DNA from: CAYONP01 sp964405335
Lineage (GTDB): Bacteria; Armatimonadota; UBA10988
Reading direction: 5' to 3'
Length of the DNA: 64,000 nt
Assembly: GCA_964405335.1 (NCBI GenBank)
Contig: CAYONP010000003.1
Coordinates: 51,035-115,034, forward strand
Shown here: positions 14,691-22,778 of the stretch, piece after piece
How the letters are laid out: the number at the start of each line of letters is the position of its first letter
Numbering within the stretch: position 1 is the stretch's first letter
Notes under the pieces: model-generated
What the model saw: the letters and a program-made list of their open reading frames with translations, nothing else
What the model was told of the DNA's origin: nothing
Database searches by the model: none
Made by a program: the position numbers and the translations under genes

Positions 14691-16748
14691 ATGCGTATCT
14701 GGCTGCTGACCGCCCTGCTCTGTGCCGGCACCCAGGCCGCCGAACGGCCGGAGCTGCCGCTGAACCTGCTCGTCTTCACTCACTGCGCCGGTTTCGTCCA
14801 CGGCTCGGTGCCGACCTCGGCGCGGATCATGACCGACCTCGGCGCCGAGACCGGACTGTGGCGGGCGACCGTGACCGACGATCCGGCGGTGCTCACCGCC
14901 GACGGGCTGGCACCCTACGACGTCGTCTTCGCCTACACCTCGGGTGAGGTGCCCATCAGCGACGCGGGCAAGGCCGCGCTGCTCGCCTGGGTGCGCGACG
15001 GCGGCGGCTGGTTCGGCGTCCACTCGGCCACCGACACCTGGTACCAGTGGGCCGAGTATGGCGAGCTGATCGGCGGCTACTTCGCCGGCCATCCCTGGAC
15101 CGAGCCGGTCACCGCGCAGATCGAGGATCCCGACCACCCAGCCATGCGCGGTCTCGGCGCGAGCTGGAACGTGTTCGACGAGATTTACCACCACCGCGCC
15201 TATAGCCGTGACAACGTGCACGTCCTGATGCGTCTCGACCCGGAGACGACCGATTGGACGCGCAACGGGATCATCCCCGAGCGATTGGCCGATAAGGACG
15301 TCGCGCTGGCCTGGTGCCGCGAGGATGGCGCCGGCCGGGTCTTTTACCACGCGCTCGGCCACCGCGACGAGGTGTGGGAAGACGCGGTCTTCGGCGGCCA
15401 ACTGATCGGCGCGGTGAAATGGCTGGCGCGGCTCGATTGGCGGTCCGACGCGGCGCTCTCGGCGCTGGCCGAGCGGGGCGACGTGGCCGCGCTGGTGGCC
15501 GCCGTCGGCACGCTGCCGGCGCCGCTGCGCGACGAGCCGGTCTGGGCGCTGGCCAGCCTCGGCACGCCGGCCGCGGCGGCGGCGCTGGGCGAGCTGGCGA
15601 GCAGCCCGCACGAGTCGGTCCGCCGCGCGGCCGTCGCCGGCCTGGCGACCGCCGAGAACGGCCTGCCCGGCCTGCTGGCGGCCAGCCGGAGCGAGCTGCG
15701 CAGCGTGCGTGACGCGGCGGCGCAGGCGCTCGGCCGGCGCGCCGAGCCCGAGGCGGCGGCGCGGCTGGTCGAGCTGGTCGGCGACCCCGAGGCGACGGTG
15801 CGCCGCCACGCGGTGACGGCGCTCGGCGCGTTCCACCAGCCGGCGGCGCACGCGGCGCTGCTCGAAGTGCTGCGCGGCGACGACACCTGGCTCTGGCGCT
15901 GGGCGCTCGAGGCGATCCGGCCGCACGCGCTGGAGGTCCGCGACGAGTTGGTCGCCATCCTCCGCGACGGCGGGCCGGCCGAGGTGTTGCCGGGCATCGT
16001 CGCGGCGCTGGCGCCGCTGGCCACCGAGGAGGACGGCTTCGCGCTGTTCCGCGACCTGGCGGTCAACGGCGGCGGCGGGGTGCAGGAGGCGGCTATTCGC
16101 GCCTTGGCCACCACCGGCCGGGCCGAGGTCGGTGAGCTGCTGATCGACTGGCTGTTCAGCGACAACAACGCTGTCGGCCGCGTCGCCGCGGGCCTGCTGG
16201 CGCAGTATCCAGACCTCGACACCGAGGACCTGCTCAGCCCGTTCATCCCGCGCTGGGCGGTGCTTGGGCCGTTGCCCAACGAGAACGGCAACGCGGCGCA
16301 CGACCGGGCCTACGCACCTGAGCAGGGCGTCGACATGACCCAGGAGGTGGCCGGCTTCGACGGGCCGGTGAAGTGGCAGCTGGTCGAGTTGGAGGGCCAA
16401 CTGCTGAACTTCCGCCAGGTCTTCCCGGCTCATCCCGACAACGCCGCCTGTTATGCCTACGCCGAGATCATCGCCCCGGCGGCGATGACCGCCGAGCTGC
16501 GGCTGGGCAGCGACGACGGCTGCAAGGCCTGGCTCAACGGCGCCGAGGTGCTCAACCGGAATGTCGCCCGCGGCTTGACCATCGACGACGACCGCGCGCC
16601 GATCGAGCTGCGCGCGGGGGTCAATCAGCTCCTGGTCAAGGTCATGCAGGGCGCCGGCGACTGGTCGCTGACCGCCCGGATCGGCCGGCGCGAGGGCGGC
16701 ATGGCGGCGCTCGAGTTCGGGCCCGAGGTGATTGCCCTGGGCCTGTGA
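14691..16748 (+). CDS. secreted ThuA-like protein with HEAT repeats and a lectin-like C-terminal domain
   Basis: The protein has 685 aa; ATG 14691 follows GGAGGGG. A signal peptide covers residues 1-18. Residues about 25-240 are ThuA-like: NLLVFTHCAGFVHGS, VVFAYTSGEVPIS, GGGWFGVHSATDTWY, GHPWTEPV and GAGRVFYHALGHRDEVW. Residues about 250-510 are a run of HEAT-type helical repeats (VRRAAVAGLATA, VRDAAAQALGRRA, VRRHAVTALGAF). The last 160 residues have a PA14-like or galactose-binding-like pattern (LRLGSDDGCKAWLNGAEVL, LRAGVNQLLVKVMQGAGDWS). ThuA proteins act in disaccharide catabolism by the 3-keto route, and secreted relatives are common in these phyla. It sits in an operon with DUF1080 and Gfo/Idh/MocA genes. 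Confidence 0.87.
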   Translation: MRIWLLTALLCAGTQAAERPELPLNLLVFTHCAGFVHGSVPTSARIMTDLGAETGLWRATVTDDPAVLTADGLAPYDVVFAYTSGEVPISDAGKAALLAWVRDGGGWFGVHSATDTWYQWAEYGELIGGYFAGHPWTEPVTAQIEDPDHPAMRGLGASWNVFDEIYHHRAYSRDNVHVLMRLDPETTDWTRNGIIPERLADKDVALAWCREDGAGRVFYHALGHRDEVWEDAVFGGQLIGAVKWLARLDWRSDAALSALAERGDVAALVAAVGTLPAPLRDEPVWALASLGTPAAAAALGELASSPHESVRRAAVAGLATAENGLPGLLAASRSELRSVRDAAAQALGRRAEPEAAARLVELVGDPEATVRRHAVTALGAFHQPAAHAALLEVLRGDDTWLWRWALEAIRPHALEVRDELVAILRDGGPAEVLPGIVAALAPLATEEDGFALFRDLAVNGGGGVQEAAIRALATTGRAEVGELLIDWLFSDNNAVGRVAAGLLAQYPDLDTEDLLSPFIPRWAVLGPLPNENGNAAHDRAYAPEQGVDMTQEVAGFDGPVKWQLVELEGQLLNFRQVFPAHPDNAACYAYAEIIAPAAMTAELRLGSDDGCKAWLNGAEVLNRNVARGLTIDDDRAPIELRAGVNQLLVKVMQGAGDWSLTARIGRREGGMAALEFGPEVIALGL

Positions 16749-16758
16749 GGGGGGCGCC

Positions 16759-18018
16759 ATGGTCGACCGACGCGGTTTCGTGCGCGGCTCGCTGGCCGGC
16801 CTCGGCGGCCTGCTCTGGGGCGCTCGGGCGCGCGGCGCGCCGTTGGCCAATCAGCTCACCGTCGGGCTGATCGGCTGTGGCGGCATGGGCAACGCCCACA
16901 TCGGGCAGATTGCCGGGCATGGCAACCAGTTCCGCCTGGTCGCCGTGTGTGATGTCGATGCCGAGCGGCTCGCCGCCGCGGCGGGCCGGCTGCCCGGTCT
17001 GGCCGCCTATCACAGCTACCCGGAGCTGCTCGCCCACCCCGACCTCGATGTGGTCTGCATCGCCACACCCGATCACTGGCACGCGCTGTGCACCGTGCGG
17101 GCCGTCGAGGCGGGCAAGCATGTCTACGTCGAGAAGCCGCTGTCGCACAGCGTCGCCGAGGGGCGGGCCATGGTCACCGCCGCGCGGCGGCACCAGCGGG
17201 TGGTGCAGCTCGGCACCATGCAGCGCAGTTGGCCGCTGTTCCGGCACGTCGTGGAGCTGGTGCGCAACCGCGCCTTTGGTGCCATCGAGCAGGTCCGCTG
17301 CTGGTTCGGCGGCGGGCCGGCGTTCGCGCCACAGGCGTTCGGTGACCCGCCGGCGACGCTCGACTGGGACCAGTGGCAAGGCCCAGCGCCGCGGCGCGAG
17401 TACTGCCCGCACCGGGTGCACGGCAACTGGCGCCACTTCTGGGACACCGGCGGCGGACTGATGACCGACTGGGGCGTCCACCTGCTCGACATCGTGCACT
17501 GGGCGATGGACGACGAGGTGCCGCTCGAGATCGAGGCGGTCGGCGAGTGGGTCCCCGGCTCGGTCTGCGACTCGCCGCAGAAGATGACCACCGAATACCG
17601 TTACCCGAGCTACCGCCTGACCTGGAACCAGGGCGCCGAGCGGGCCTTCGAGCCGGCCGGGCGCGGCTACGGGATCCTCTTCTACGGCACCGAGGGTGAC
17701 CTCTACGTCGACCGCGAGCTGTCGCTCTGGTACCCCAAGCGCGAGGGCGCGTCCGAACCGCCGCTGCCTCATGACGCCTGGCGCCTGCCACCGGTGCGCA
17801 GCCACTGGAGCGACCTCTACGAGTGCATCCGCGACCGCCGCCCGCCGGTCAGCGACGTCGCCGTTGGGCACCGCTCGACGGCCACCTGCATCCTCGGCAA
17901 CATCGCCCTGAAGTGCGGCCGACCGCTCCGCTGGGACGGCGCCGCCGAGCGGTTCGTCGACGACCCGGCGGCCGATCGGCTGCTCGACCGGCCGGGCCGG
18001 CCGCCCTACGTGTTGTGA
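16759..18018 (+). CDS. exported Gfo/Idh/MocA family oxidoreductase
   Basis: The protein has 419 aa; ATG 16759 is preceded by a G-rich ribosome site. The N-terminus (DRRGFVRGSLAGLGGLLWG) is a Tat-type signal. The NAD-binding Rossmann fold begins at GLIGCGGMGNAH. The family's EKP motif is in HVYVEKPLSH, and WDTGGGLMTDWGVHLLDIV carries the C-terminal-domain motif with Asp and His. Such exported enzymes are thought to oxidise sugars, often at C3, using a tightly bound cofactor. Spacing to both neighbours is 10 bases, which supports joint action with the DUF1080 and ThuA-like proteins. Confidence 0.9.
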   Translation: MVDRRGFVRGSLAGLGGLLWGARARGAPLANQLTVGLIGCGGMGNAHIGQIAGHGNQFRLVAVCDVDAERLAAAAGRLPGLAAYHSYPELLAHPDLDVVCIATPDHWHALCTVRAVEAGKHVYVEKPLSHSVAEGRAMVTAARRHQRVVQLGTMQRSWPLFRHVVELVRNRAFGAIEQVRCWFGGGPAFAPQAFGDPPATLDWDQWQGPAPRREYCPHRVHGNWRHFWDTGGGLMTDWGVHLLDIVHWAMDDEVPLEIEAVGEWVPGSVCDSPQKMTTEYRYPSYRLTWNQGAERAFEPAGRGYGILFYGTEGDLYVDRELSLWYPKREGASEPPLPHDAWRLPPVRSHWSDLYECIRDRRPPVSDVAVGHRSTATCILGNIALKCGRPLRWDGAAERFVDDPAADRLLDRPGRPPYVL

Positions 18019-18028
18019 GGAGCCCGAA

Positions 18029-18502
18029 GTGCTGAAATCGACGCTGCTGCAGCCCGATATCCTGGCCGCGCTCGGCCGCGCCGGGCATGGCTCAAAGGTG
18101 CTCATCGCCGACGGCAACTACCCCTTTGCCACCACCCTCGGCCCGAACGCCGAGCTGGTCTGCCTCAACCTCAGCCCCGGCATCGTCAGCGTCACCGAGG
18201 TGCTGGCCGCCCTGGTCACCGCCGTCCCGATCGAGCAGGCGGCGGTGATGCAGTATCTGACCGAGGGGCCTTACGCACTGGATGCCGACCCGCCCATCTG
18301 GGCCGAGTTCGGGACCATTCTGCGCCGCGTCGGGTTCGCCGAGCCGCTCGTGCCGAGCGAGCGTTTCGCCTTCTATGAGGCGGCCTGCTCGCCCGAGGTC
18401 TGCCTGACCATCGCCACCGCCGACCAGCGCATCTACGCCAACGTGCTGCTGACTGTCGGCGTGGTCATGCCGCGGCCGGTGGCCGACGACGAGGCGGCGT
18501 GA
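18029..18502 (+). CDS. RbsD/FucU family sugar mutarotase
   Basis: The protein has 157 aa from GTG 18029 with GAGGAG upstream. It reads MLKSTLLQPDILAALGRAGH then GSKVLIADGNYPF, the opening of the RbsD/FucU fold. Family members interconvert pyranose and furanose forms or the anomers of ribose or fucose, and act as cytosolic decamers. Whether this one prefers ribose or fucose cannot be told. It lies 10 bases after the oxidoreductase and 14 bases before the sulfatase, and it has no signal peptide. A mutarotase here suggests that a free monosaccharide is taken up from the operon's substrate. Confidence 0.88.
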   Translation: MLKSTLLQPDILAALGRAGHGSKVLIADGNYPFATTLGPNAELVCLNLSPGIVSVTEVLAALVTAVPIEQAAVMQYLTEGPYALDADPPIWAEFGTILRRVGFAEPLVPSERFAFYEAACSPEVCLTIATADQRIYANVLLTVGVVMPRPVADDEAA

Positions 18503-18516
18503 GCGGGAGGCGGACC

Positions 18517-19854
18517 ATGCGACGCGAGTTCATCGCCGGCAGCCTGGCCGCCGCCGCGCTCACCGCGGCGCCACGCCGGCGGCCGAACATCCTAATCATT
18601 CTGGTCGACGATCTCGGCTACGGCGACCTCGGCTGCTACGGCGGCGAAGACCTGCGCACCCCGCGGCTCGACCGACTTGCCGGCGAGGGGCTGCGCTTCA
18701 CCCACTGCTACAGCAACTCGCCGGTCTGCTCGCCGACGCGCGCGGCGCTGCTCAGCGGCCGGTTCCCCGAGCGGGTCGGCGTGCCGGGGGTGATCCGCAC
18801 GCACGGCGAGAACTCATGGGGCCACCTGACGCCCGAGTCGCGGCTGCTCCCCGAGCTGCTCGCCGGCACCGGTTACGAGCGCGTCCACATCGGCAAGTGG
18901 CATCTCGGGCTGGAGTCGCCGAACCTGCCGACCGAGCGCGGGTTCGACCACTTCCACGGCTGGCTCGGCGACATGATGGACGACTACTGGAGCCACCGCC
19001 GGCACGAGGTCAACTACCTGCGTCGCGGCACCGAGACGATCGACCCGCCCGGCCACGCGACCGAGTTGTTCACCCAGTGGACGCTCGACTGGCTGCGGCA
19101 GCGCGACCGCTCGCGGCCGTTCTGCTGCTACCTCTGCTACAACGCGCCGCACGCCCCGATCCAGCCGCCGCCCGAGTGGCTCGACCGGGTCCGCGCGCGG
19201 GCACCCGAGCTGGACGAGCGGCGGGCCAAGATGGTCGCGCTGATCGAGCACCTGGACGACGCGGTCGGCCGCCTGCTCGACGGGCTCGACGAGGTCGGCG
19301 CGCGCGACGAGACGCTGGTCGTCTTCGTCAGCGACAACGGCGGCGACCTGCCCGCCGGGGCGAGCTGCGGCAACCTGCGCGACGGCAAGGGCACGCTCTA
19401 TGAGGGCGGCCTGCGCGTGCCGGCGATGGCCCGCTGGCCGGGTGTCATCGCGCCGGGCCGCGTCAGCGACCACGTTGCGCTGACCATGGACCTCTGCCCG
19501 ACGGCACTGGAGCTGGCCGGCGCGGCGGTGCCCGGCGATCTCGACGGCTGCAGTCTGGTGCCGCTCCTGGCCGGCGACGAGACGCCGCGCGCCGCGCAGG
19601 ATCTGTTCTGGACGCGGCTCGAGGGCAGCCGCGAGCATCCCGCCGGGTGGACCACCGACGGCCTGCGCCGCGGGCCGTGGAAGCTGCTCCGCCCGCGGCA
19701 CGACCGGCCCTACGAGCTGTATCACCTCGACCACGATCCCCTCGAGCAGCAGAACCAGATCGACGCCGAACCGGCCGTCGCCGCGGAGCTGTTGGCGGCG
19801 CTGCGCGCGCAGCTTGCGGCCTACGCAGAAGTGCCGTGGCGGCGGCCGGCCTGA
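18517..19854 (+). CDS. exported sulfatase (formylglycine-dependent)
   Basis: The protein has 445 aa; ATG 18517 follows GGGAGG. The N-terminus (MRREFIAGSLAAAALTAA) is a Tat-like signal. The core begins RPNILIILVDDLGYGDLGCY, with metal Asp31 and Asp32. The modification motif is VCSPTRAALLSG, in which Cys71 should become formylglycine. HIGKWHLG and FVSDNGGDLPAG give further metal and active-site residues. It is a type I sulfatase that removes sulfate esters, most likely from sulfated polysaccharides outside the cytoplasm. The maturase (anaerobic SME or FGE) is not in this window. Confidence 0.93.
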   Translation: MRREFIAGSLAAAALTAAPRRRPNILIILVDDLGYGDLGCYGGEDLRTPRLDRLAGEGLRFTHCYSNSPVCSPTRAALLSGRFPERVGVPGVIRTHGENSWGHLTPESRLLPELLAGTGYERVHIGKWHLGLESPNLPTERGFDHFHGWLGDMMDDYWSHRRHEVNYLRRGTETIDPPGHATELFTQWTLDWLRQRDRSRPFCCYLCYNAPHAPIQPPPEWLDRVRARAPELDERRAKMVALIEHLDDAVGRLLDGLDEVGARDETLVVFVSDNGGDLPAGASCGNLRDGKGTLYEGGLRVPAMARWPGVIAPGRVSDHVALTMDLCPTALELAGAAVPGDLDGCSLVPLLAGDETPRAAQDLFWTRLEGSREHPAGWTTDGLRRGPWKLLRPRHDRPYELYHLDHDPLEQQNQIDAEPAVAAELLAALRAQLAAYAEVPWRRPA

Positions 19855-19909
19855 CCCCGCCGTTGCCGCACCACCCGCGGCGCACCATGCTGCTGGACTG
19901 GAGCAGCGC

Positions 19910-20296
19910 ATGAGCGACGACGAGACCGTCTACGGCAGCCTCGGCTGGGCCGATATGACCCTTCCCGAGGCCAGACCGGTCGCCGAGTTCTACGCCGCGG
20001 TGGTTGGTTGGACCATCGAGGGCGTCGACATGGGCGGGTACGAAGACTACATGATGCAGGCCGCCGACGGCAGCAGCGCGACCGGCATCTGCTATTCGCG
20101 CGGGCCGAACGCCGACATGCCGCCGGGCTGGATCATCTATCTGCTGGTGCCCGACCTGGAGGCCAGCCTGGCCGCCTGTCGCGAGCACGGCGGCGAGGTG
20201 CTGGGCGGCGTCCGCGGCGGCGAGCAATCGGGCCGGTTCGCCTGCATCCGCGATCCGGCCGGCGCGGTCTGCGCGCTGTATCAGCCGCCGGGGTGA
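19910..20296 (+). CDS. VOC (glyoxalase/bleomycin-resistance) superfamily protein
   Basis: The protein has 128 aa from ATG 19910. It has the paired beta-alpha-beta-beta-beta pattern of the VOC fold: LGWADMTLPEARPVAEFYAA, then VVGWTIEGVDMGGYEDYMM and a second unit ending GRFACIRDPAGAVCALYQPP. Related proteins include glyoxalase-like enzymes and small-molecule binding proteins. The metal site is not obvious. It lies 55 bases after the sulfatase, so it may be the last gene of that operon or start its own transcript. Confidence 0.88.
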   Translation: MSDDETVYGSLGWADMTLPEARPVAEFYAAVVGWTIEGVDMGGYEDYMMQAADGSSATGICYSRGPNADMPPGWIIYLLVPDLEASLAACREHGGEVLGGVRGGEQSGRFACIRDPAGAVCALYQPPG

Positions 20297-20351
20297 GGCG
20301 AAACCGCGCCGGCCGGGGCGGTGTTGAGTTCCTCACACAGCGGAGAGGCGC

Positions 20352-21182
20352 ATGGAGCTGCTGGGGCTGGTCGAGGCGTTGACCTCGCTGCTGGCGCTCT
20401 GCCTGCTGCTGGCGGCGCTGGTCGTGCTCGGCTTTGTGGTCGACCCGAGCCCGCACGCCGCGCACCACGAAGCGACCATCAATCTCGGCCCGGTCGAGCT
20501 GCCCGCCGATCTGCCGGCGCCGGTGCGGCGCCATTTCGAGAGCCTCAGCCCGGGCCCGCTGCCGCGCACCGAGACGGCCATCATCTGGGGCCGGATGCGC
20601 ATGAAGGTGTTCGGCCTGTGGATGCCGATGCGCATGCGCAGCTACTTCGAGGCGGGCCGGCAGTTCAGTCGCCGGATGGACGTCTGCTGGTCGGGCGTCC
20701 CGTTCATGACCGCCGTCGACAGCTACCTGGACGGCGTGGGGCGGCTGCAACTGCGCTCGGAGACCGCCTCGAACGAGGCCATCGGGCAGGGGCAGCGGAT
20801 CGCCCTGTGGGCCGAGGCGGCGCTGACGCCATCAGTTTACCTGACCAGCGACCAGGTGCGCTGGGAGCCGGCCGGCGAGCACCGGGCGCGGCTCAAGGTG
20901 ATGGTCGACGGCGGCGACGATGAGACGCTGACCTGGGACTTCCACCCGCAGACCGGCCGGCTGGTCACCATCACCGCGCTACGCCACCGCCACGGCACGC
21001 CCGAGAAGGTGATCTGGCGCGCCGACTACCTCAACTGGCGCACGCTGCACGGTGTGCTGCTGCCGGTCAAGCTGCAGGCGACGTGGGACGACCAGGGCAC
21101 GCCCTACGCCGTGATGGAGATCGACGGCGCGGCGTTCAACCTCGACGTCGCGGCCTACCTACGTCCGCCAACACAAACGTAG
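20352..21182 (+). CDS. DUF6544-like membrane-anchored protein
   Basis: The protein has 276 aa. One N-terminal hydrophobic helix (about 10-30) is followed by LPAPVRRHFESLSPG and a beta-rich domain with WGRMRMKVFGLWMPMRMRSY and MTAVDSYLDGVGRL. This matches my memory of the DUF6544/DUF6920 family, whose function is unknown. It probably faces the periplasm or the membrane surface. A GGAGAGGCG ribosome site precedes ATG 20352. The gap of 55 bases to the VOC gene leaves operon membership open. Confidence 0.7.
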   Translation: MELLGLVEALTSLLALCLLLAALVVLGFVVDPSPHAAHHEATINLGPVELPADLPAPVRRHFESLSPGPLPRTETAIIWGRMRMKVFGLWMPMRMRSYFEAGRQFSRRMDVCWSGVPFMTAVDSYLDGVGRLQLRSETASNEAIGQGQRIALWAEAALTPSVYLTSDQVRWEPAGEHRARLKVMVDGGDDETLTWDFHPQTGRLVTITALRHRHGTPEKVIWRADYLNWRTLHGVLLPVKLQATWDDQGTPYAVMEIDGAAFNLDVAAYLRPPTQT

Positions 21183-21433
21183 CGGCAGCGACGGAGCGCG
21201 GGCGTCCCCGCCCGCCCGGCGAGCGGGTTTGTCGGCCGGCCACAAGGGCCGCCCCTCCCGCGGCGGTCGGACCGGTAGGGGCAGCCCTTGTGGCTGCCCG
21301 CGGTTCAACGAACCCGCTCCAGGAGCGGGCGGCCACAAGGGCCGCCCCTACCGCTCATCGACACACCCGCACCAGGAGCGGGCGGCCACAAGGGCCGCCC
21401 CTACCGCGGCGGTCGGCGAACCGCCTCATGACC
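21183..21433. repeat. cluster of 28-nt GGTAGGG-family hairpins (CCCTTGTGG core)
   Basis: Four units of one palindromic repeat lie here: 21232-21259 (minus, degenerate), 21274-21301 (plus), 21325-21352 (minus) and 21378-21405 (minus). Each intact unit is 28 nt, begins GGTAGGGGC on its own strand, and folds with an 8-bp stem around CTTGT or its complement. The units at 21325 and 21378 are identical over their 28 nt and share the flank CAGGAGCGGG. No gene is supported in this gap. Confidence 0.9.
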
Positions 21434-21796
21434 TCACGAAAACAGCCCGCGGACCGCGTGCATGCCCAGGGTGAGCAGCCAGGCGCAGGCGCCGATCACG
21501 CCGCAGACGATGCCACCCCAAGCCTGCTTCTGCCAGCGCGTCTCCTGCTTCAGCGCCTTCTTGCCGCTGCAGATGGCCAACAGGCCGAGCGGCAGGGCGA
21601 GAAAGTGCAGGTTGGTGAAGCCGAACATGCCGAACATCACCGCGCCGACACCGCAGATCAGCGCGCCCATCGCCAGGTCGTCCTCGTCGGTCAGGCACTC
21701 GCAGGTGACGCAGCACTCACAGGCTTCCTCGACCTCGGCCGGCGTCGCCTCGTCCTCGCTGCCATCCGCCGCCTTCGCTTCCTTATCCTCTGCCAT
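21434..21796 (-). CDS. small membrane protein with acidic N-terminus and Cys cluster
   Basis: The protein has 120 aa. I start at ATG 21796, which has GGAGG 6 bases upstream; earlier in-frame residues are shadow sequence. The first 35 residues are acidic (MAEDKEAKAADGSEDEATPA), followed by CECCVTCEC, a compact set of five cysteines that could bind a metal. Three hydrophobic helices follow (LAMGALICGVGAVMFGMFGF, LHFLALPLGLLAICSG, WGGIVCGVIGACAWLLTLG). The helix part looks like DUF4190-type small membrane proteins. The function is unknown. Confidence 0.65.
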   Translation of the reverse strand: MAEDKEAKAADGSEDEATPAEVEEACECCVTCECLTDEDDLAMGALICGVGAVMFGMFGFTNLHFLALPLGLLAICSGKKALKQETRWQKQAWGGIVCGVIGACAWLLTLGMHAVRGLFS

Positions 21797-21851
21797 CAGA
21801 ACCTCCGTGGCTCTGGTCCAGAACACCGTTCGCCGCCGGGTTTCTCCCACT

Positions 21852-22778
21852 TCAACAATCCAAGCGCGACAGGCCCCGCTCAATCGACTCGAGCAGCTCG
21901 CGGTGCAGCGCCGGCGTGCAGGCGGCGACCAGGCTGGCGTGCGCGCCGTCCGACACGTCGGTCAGCCGCATCGCGTCCAGGCTCGCGCCGAACGCGTCGG
22001 TGACCGTCACGCCGGCCTCCTCGGCAATCAGCAGTACGGCGGCGATGTCATAGACGAATAGGCTGACGATGCCGCCGGCGCCGGCCTCGACGAACCGCGG
22101 CGTCAGCTCCGGCCGCTCGCGCCGGATCCGATCGGCCACGTCGACGTGCGCCTCGAGCTGCCCGGTGATCAGCCGCGTCAGCGCAAAGGTGGTGCTGGCG
22201 AAGGCGAACACCCCGCCGCGGATGCTGCTGCCGTCGATCAGCTCGCCCAGCACCGTCGCCGTCGGCACCGCCGGCCGGCCGGCCAGCTCAATCGAGAGCG
22301 CCGCGCCGGCAGCCGAGGTCCGACTCGACAACGCCGGCTCGACCGGCCGGCCATCGTGCTCGATCCGCACGCCGCCGCCGCGCGAGGCGGTGAACAGCCG
22401 GTCGGTCTTCAGCTCATAGACCGCCGCGTGGCTGACGTCGCCGAGCCTGGCAGCGGGCCGGTTCGGCGCCACGGCGACGCTGACGCAGCAGCTTTCCAGC
22501 CCGCAGCGCGCCGGCCGCGTGCCGTCGATCGGATCGACCACCAGCAGCAGCGGCGCATCGACCGCGCCGACCAGGCCGCGATCCTCGGTGAACAGCGCCA
22601 CCGGCAGGTCGGCGGCGGCGAGGTACTCGGCGGCCGCCTGCTCGGCCACCTCGTCCAGGGCGAACGAGGCATCGCCGCTTTCACTGCGGCCGGTCACCTC
22701 GCGGCCGGTGCCCAGGCGCGGGGCAATCTCGCGCCGGATCGCCGTGGCCAGCCCGCGAACCAACTCCGCGGGCGTCAC
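21852..22778 (-). CDS. inositol monophosphatase family protein
   Basis: The protein has 308 aa. The metal-dependent phosphatase signatures are FTEDRGL (Glu), LVVDPIDGTRPA (Asp, Asp) and FVYDIAAVLLIAEEAGVTVT (C-terminal Asp). The fold covers inositol monophosphatase, fructose-bisphosphatase and sugar-phosphate phosphatases, acting in the cytoplasm with Mg. The usual TTNF after DPIDGT is replaced by RPARCG, so the substrate may differ from inositol phosphate. The start is GTG 22778, which overlaps the stop of the upstream GHMP kinase as GTGA, so the phosphatase and kinase are coupled. Confidence 0.88.
   Translation of the reverse strand: MTPAELVRGLATAIRREIAPRLGTGREVTGRSESGDASFALDEVAEQAAAEYLAAADLPVALFTEDRGLVGAVDAPLLLVVDPIDGTRPARCGLESCCVSVAVAPNRPAARLGDVSHAAVYELKTDRLFTASRGGGVRIEHDGRPVEPALSSRTSAAGAALSIELAGRPAVPTATVLGELIDGSSIRGGVFAFASTTFALTRLITGQLEAHVDVADRIRRERPELTPRFVEAGAGGIVSLFVYDIAAVLLIAEEAGVTVTDAFGASLDAMRLTDVSDGAHASLVAACTPALHRELLESIERGLSRLDC

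Noticed and set aside
21232..21405. A CRISPR array
   Set aside because: The units are palindromic, lie in both orientations, and the spacing is irregular (14, 23 and 25 bases); there is no cas gene.
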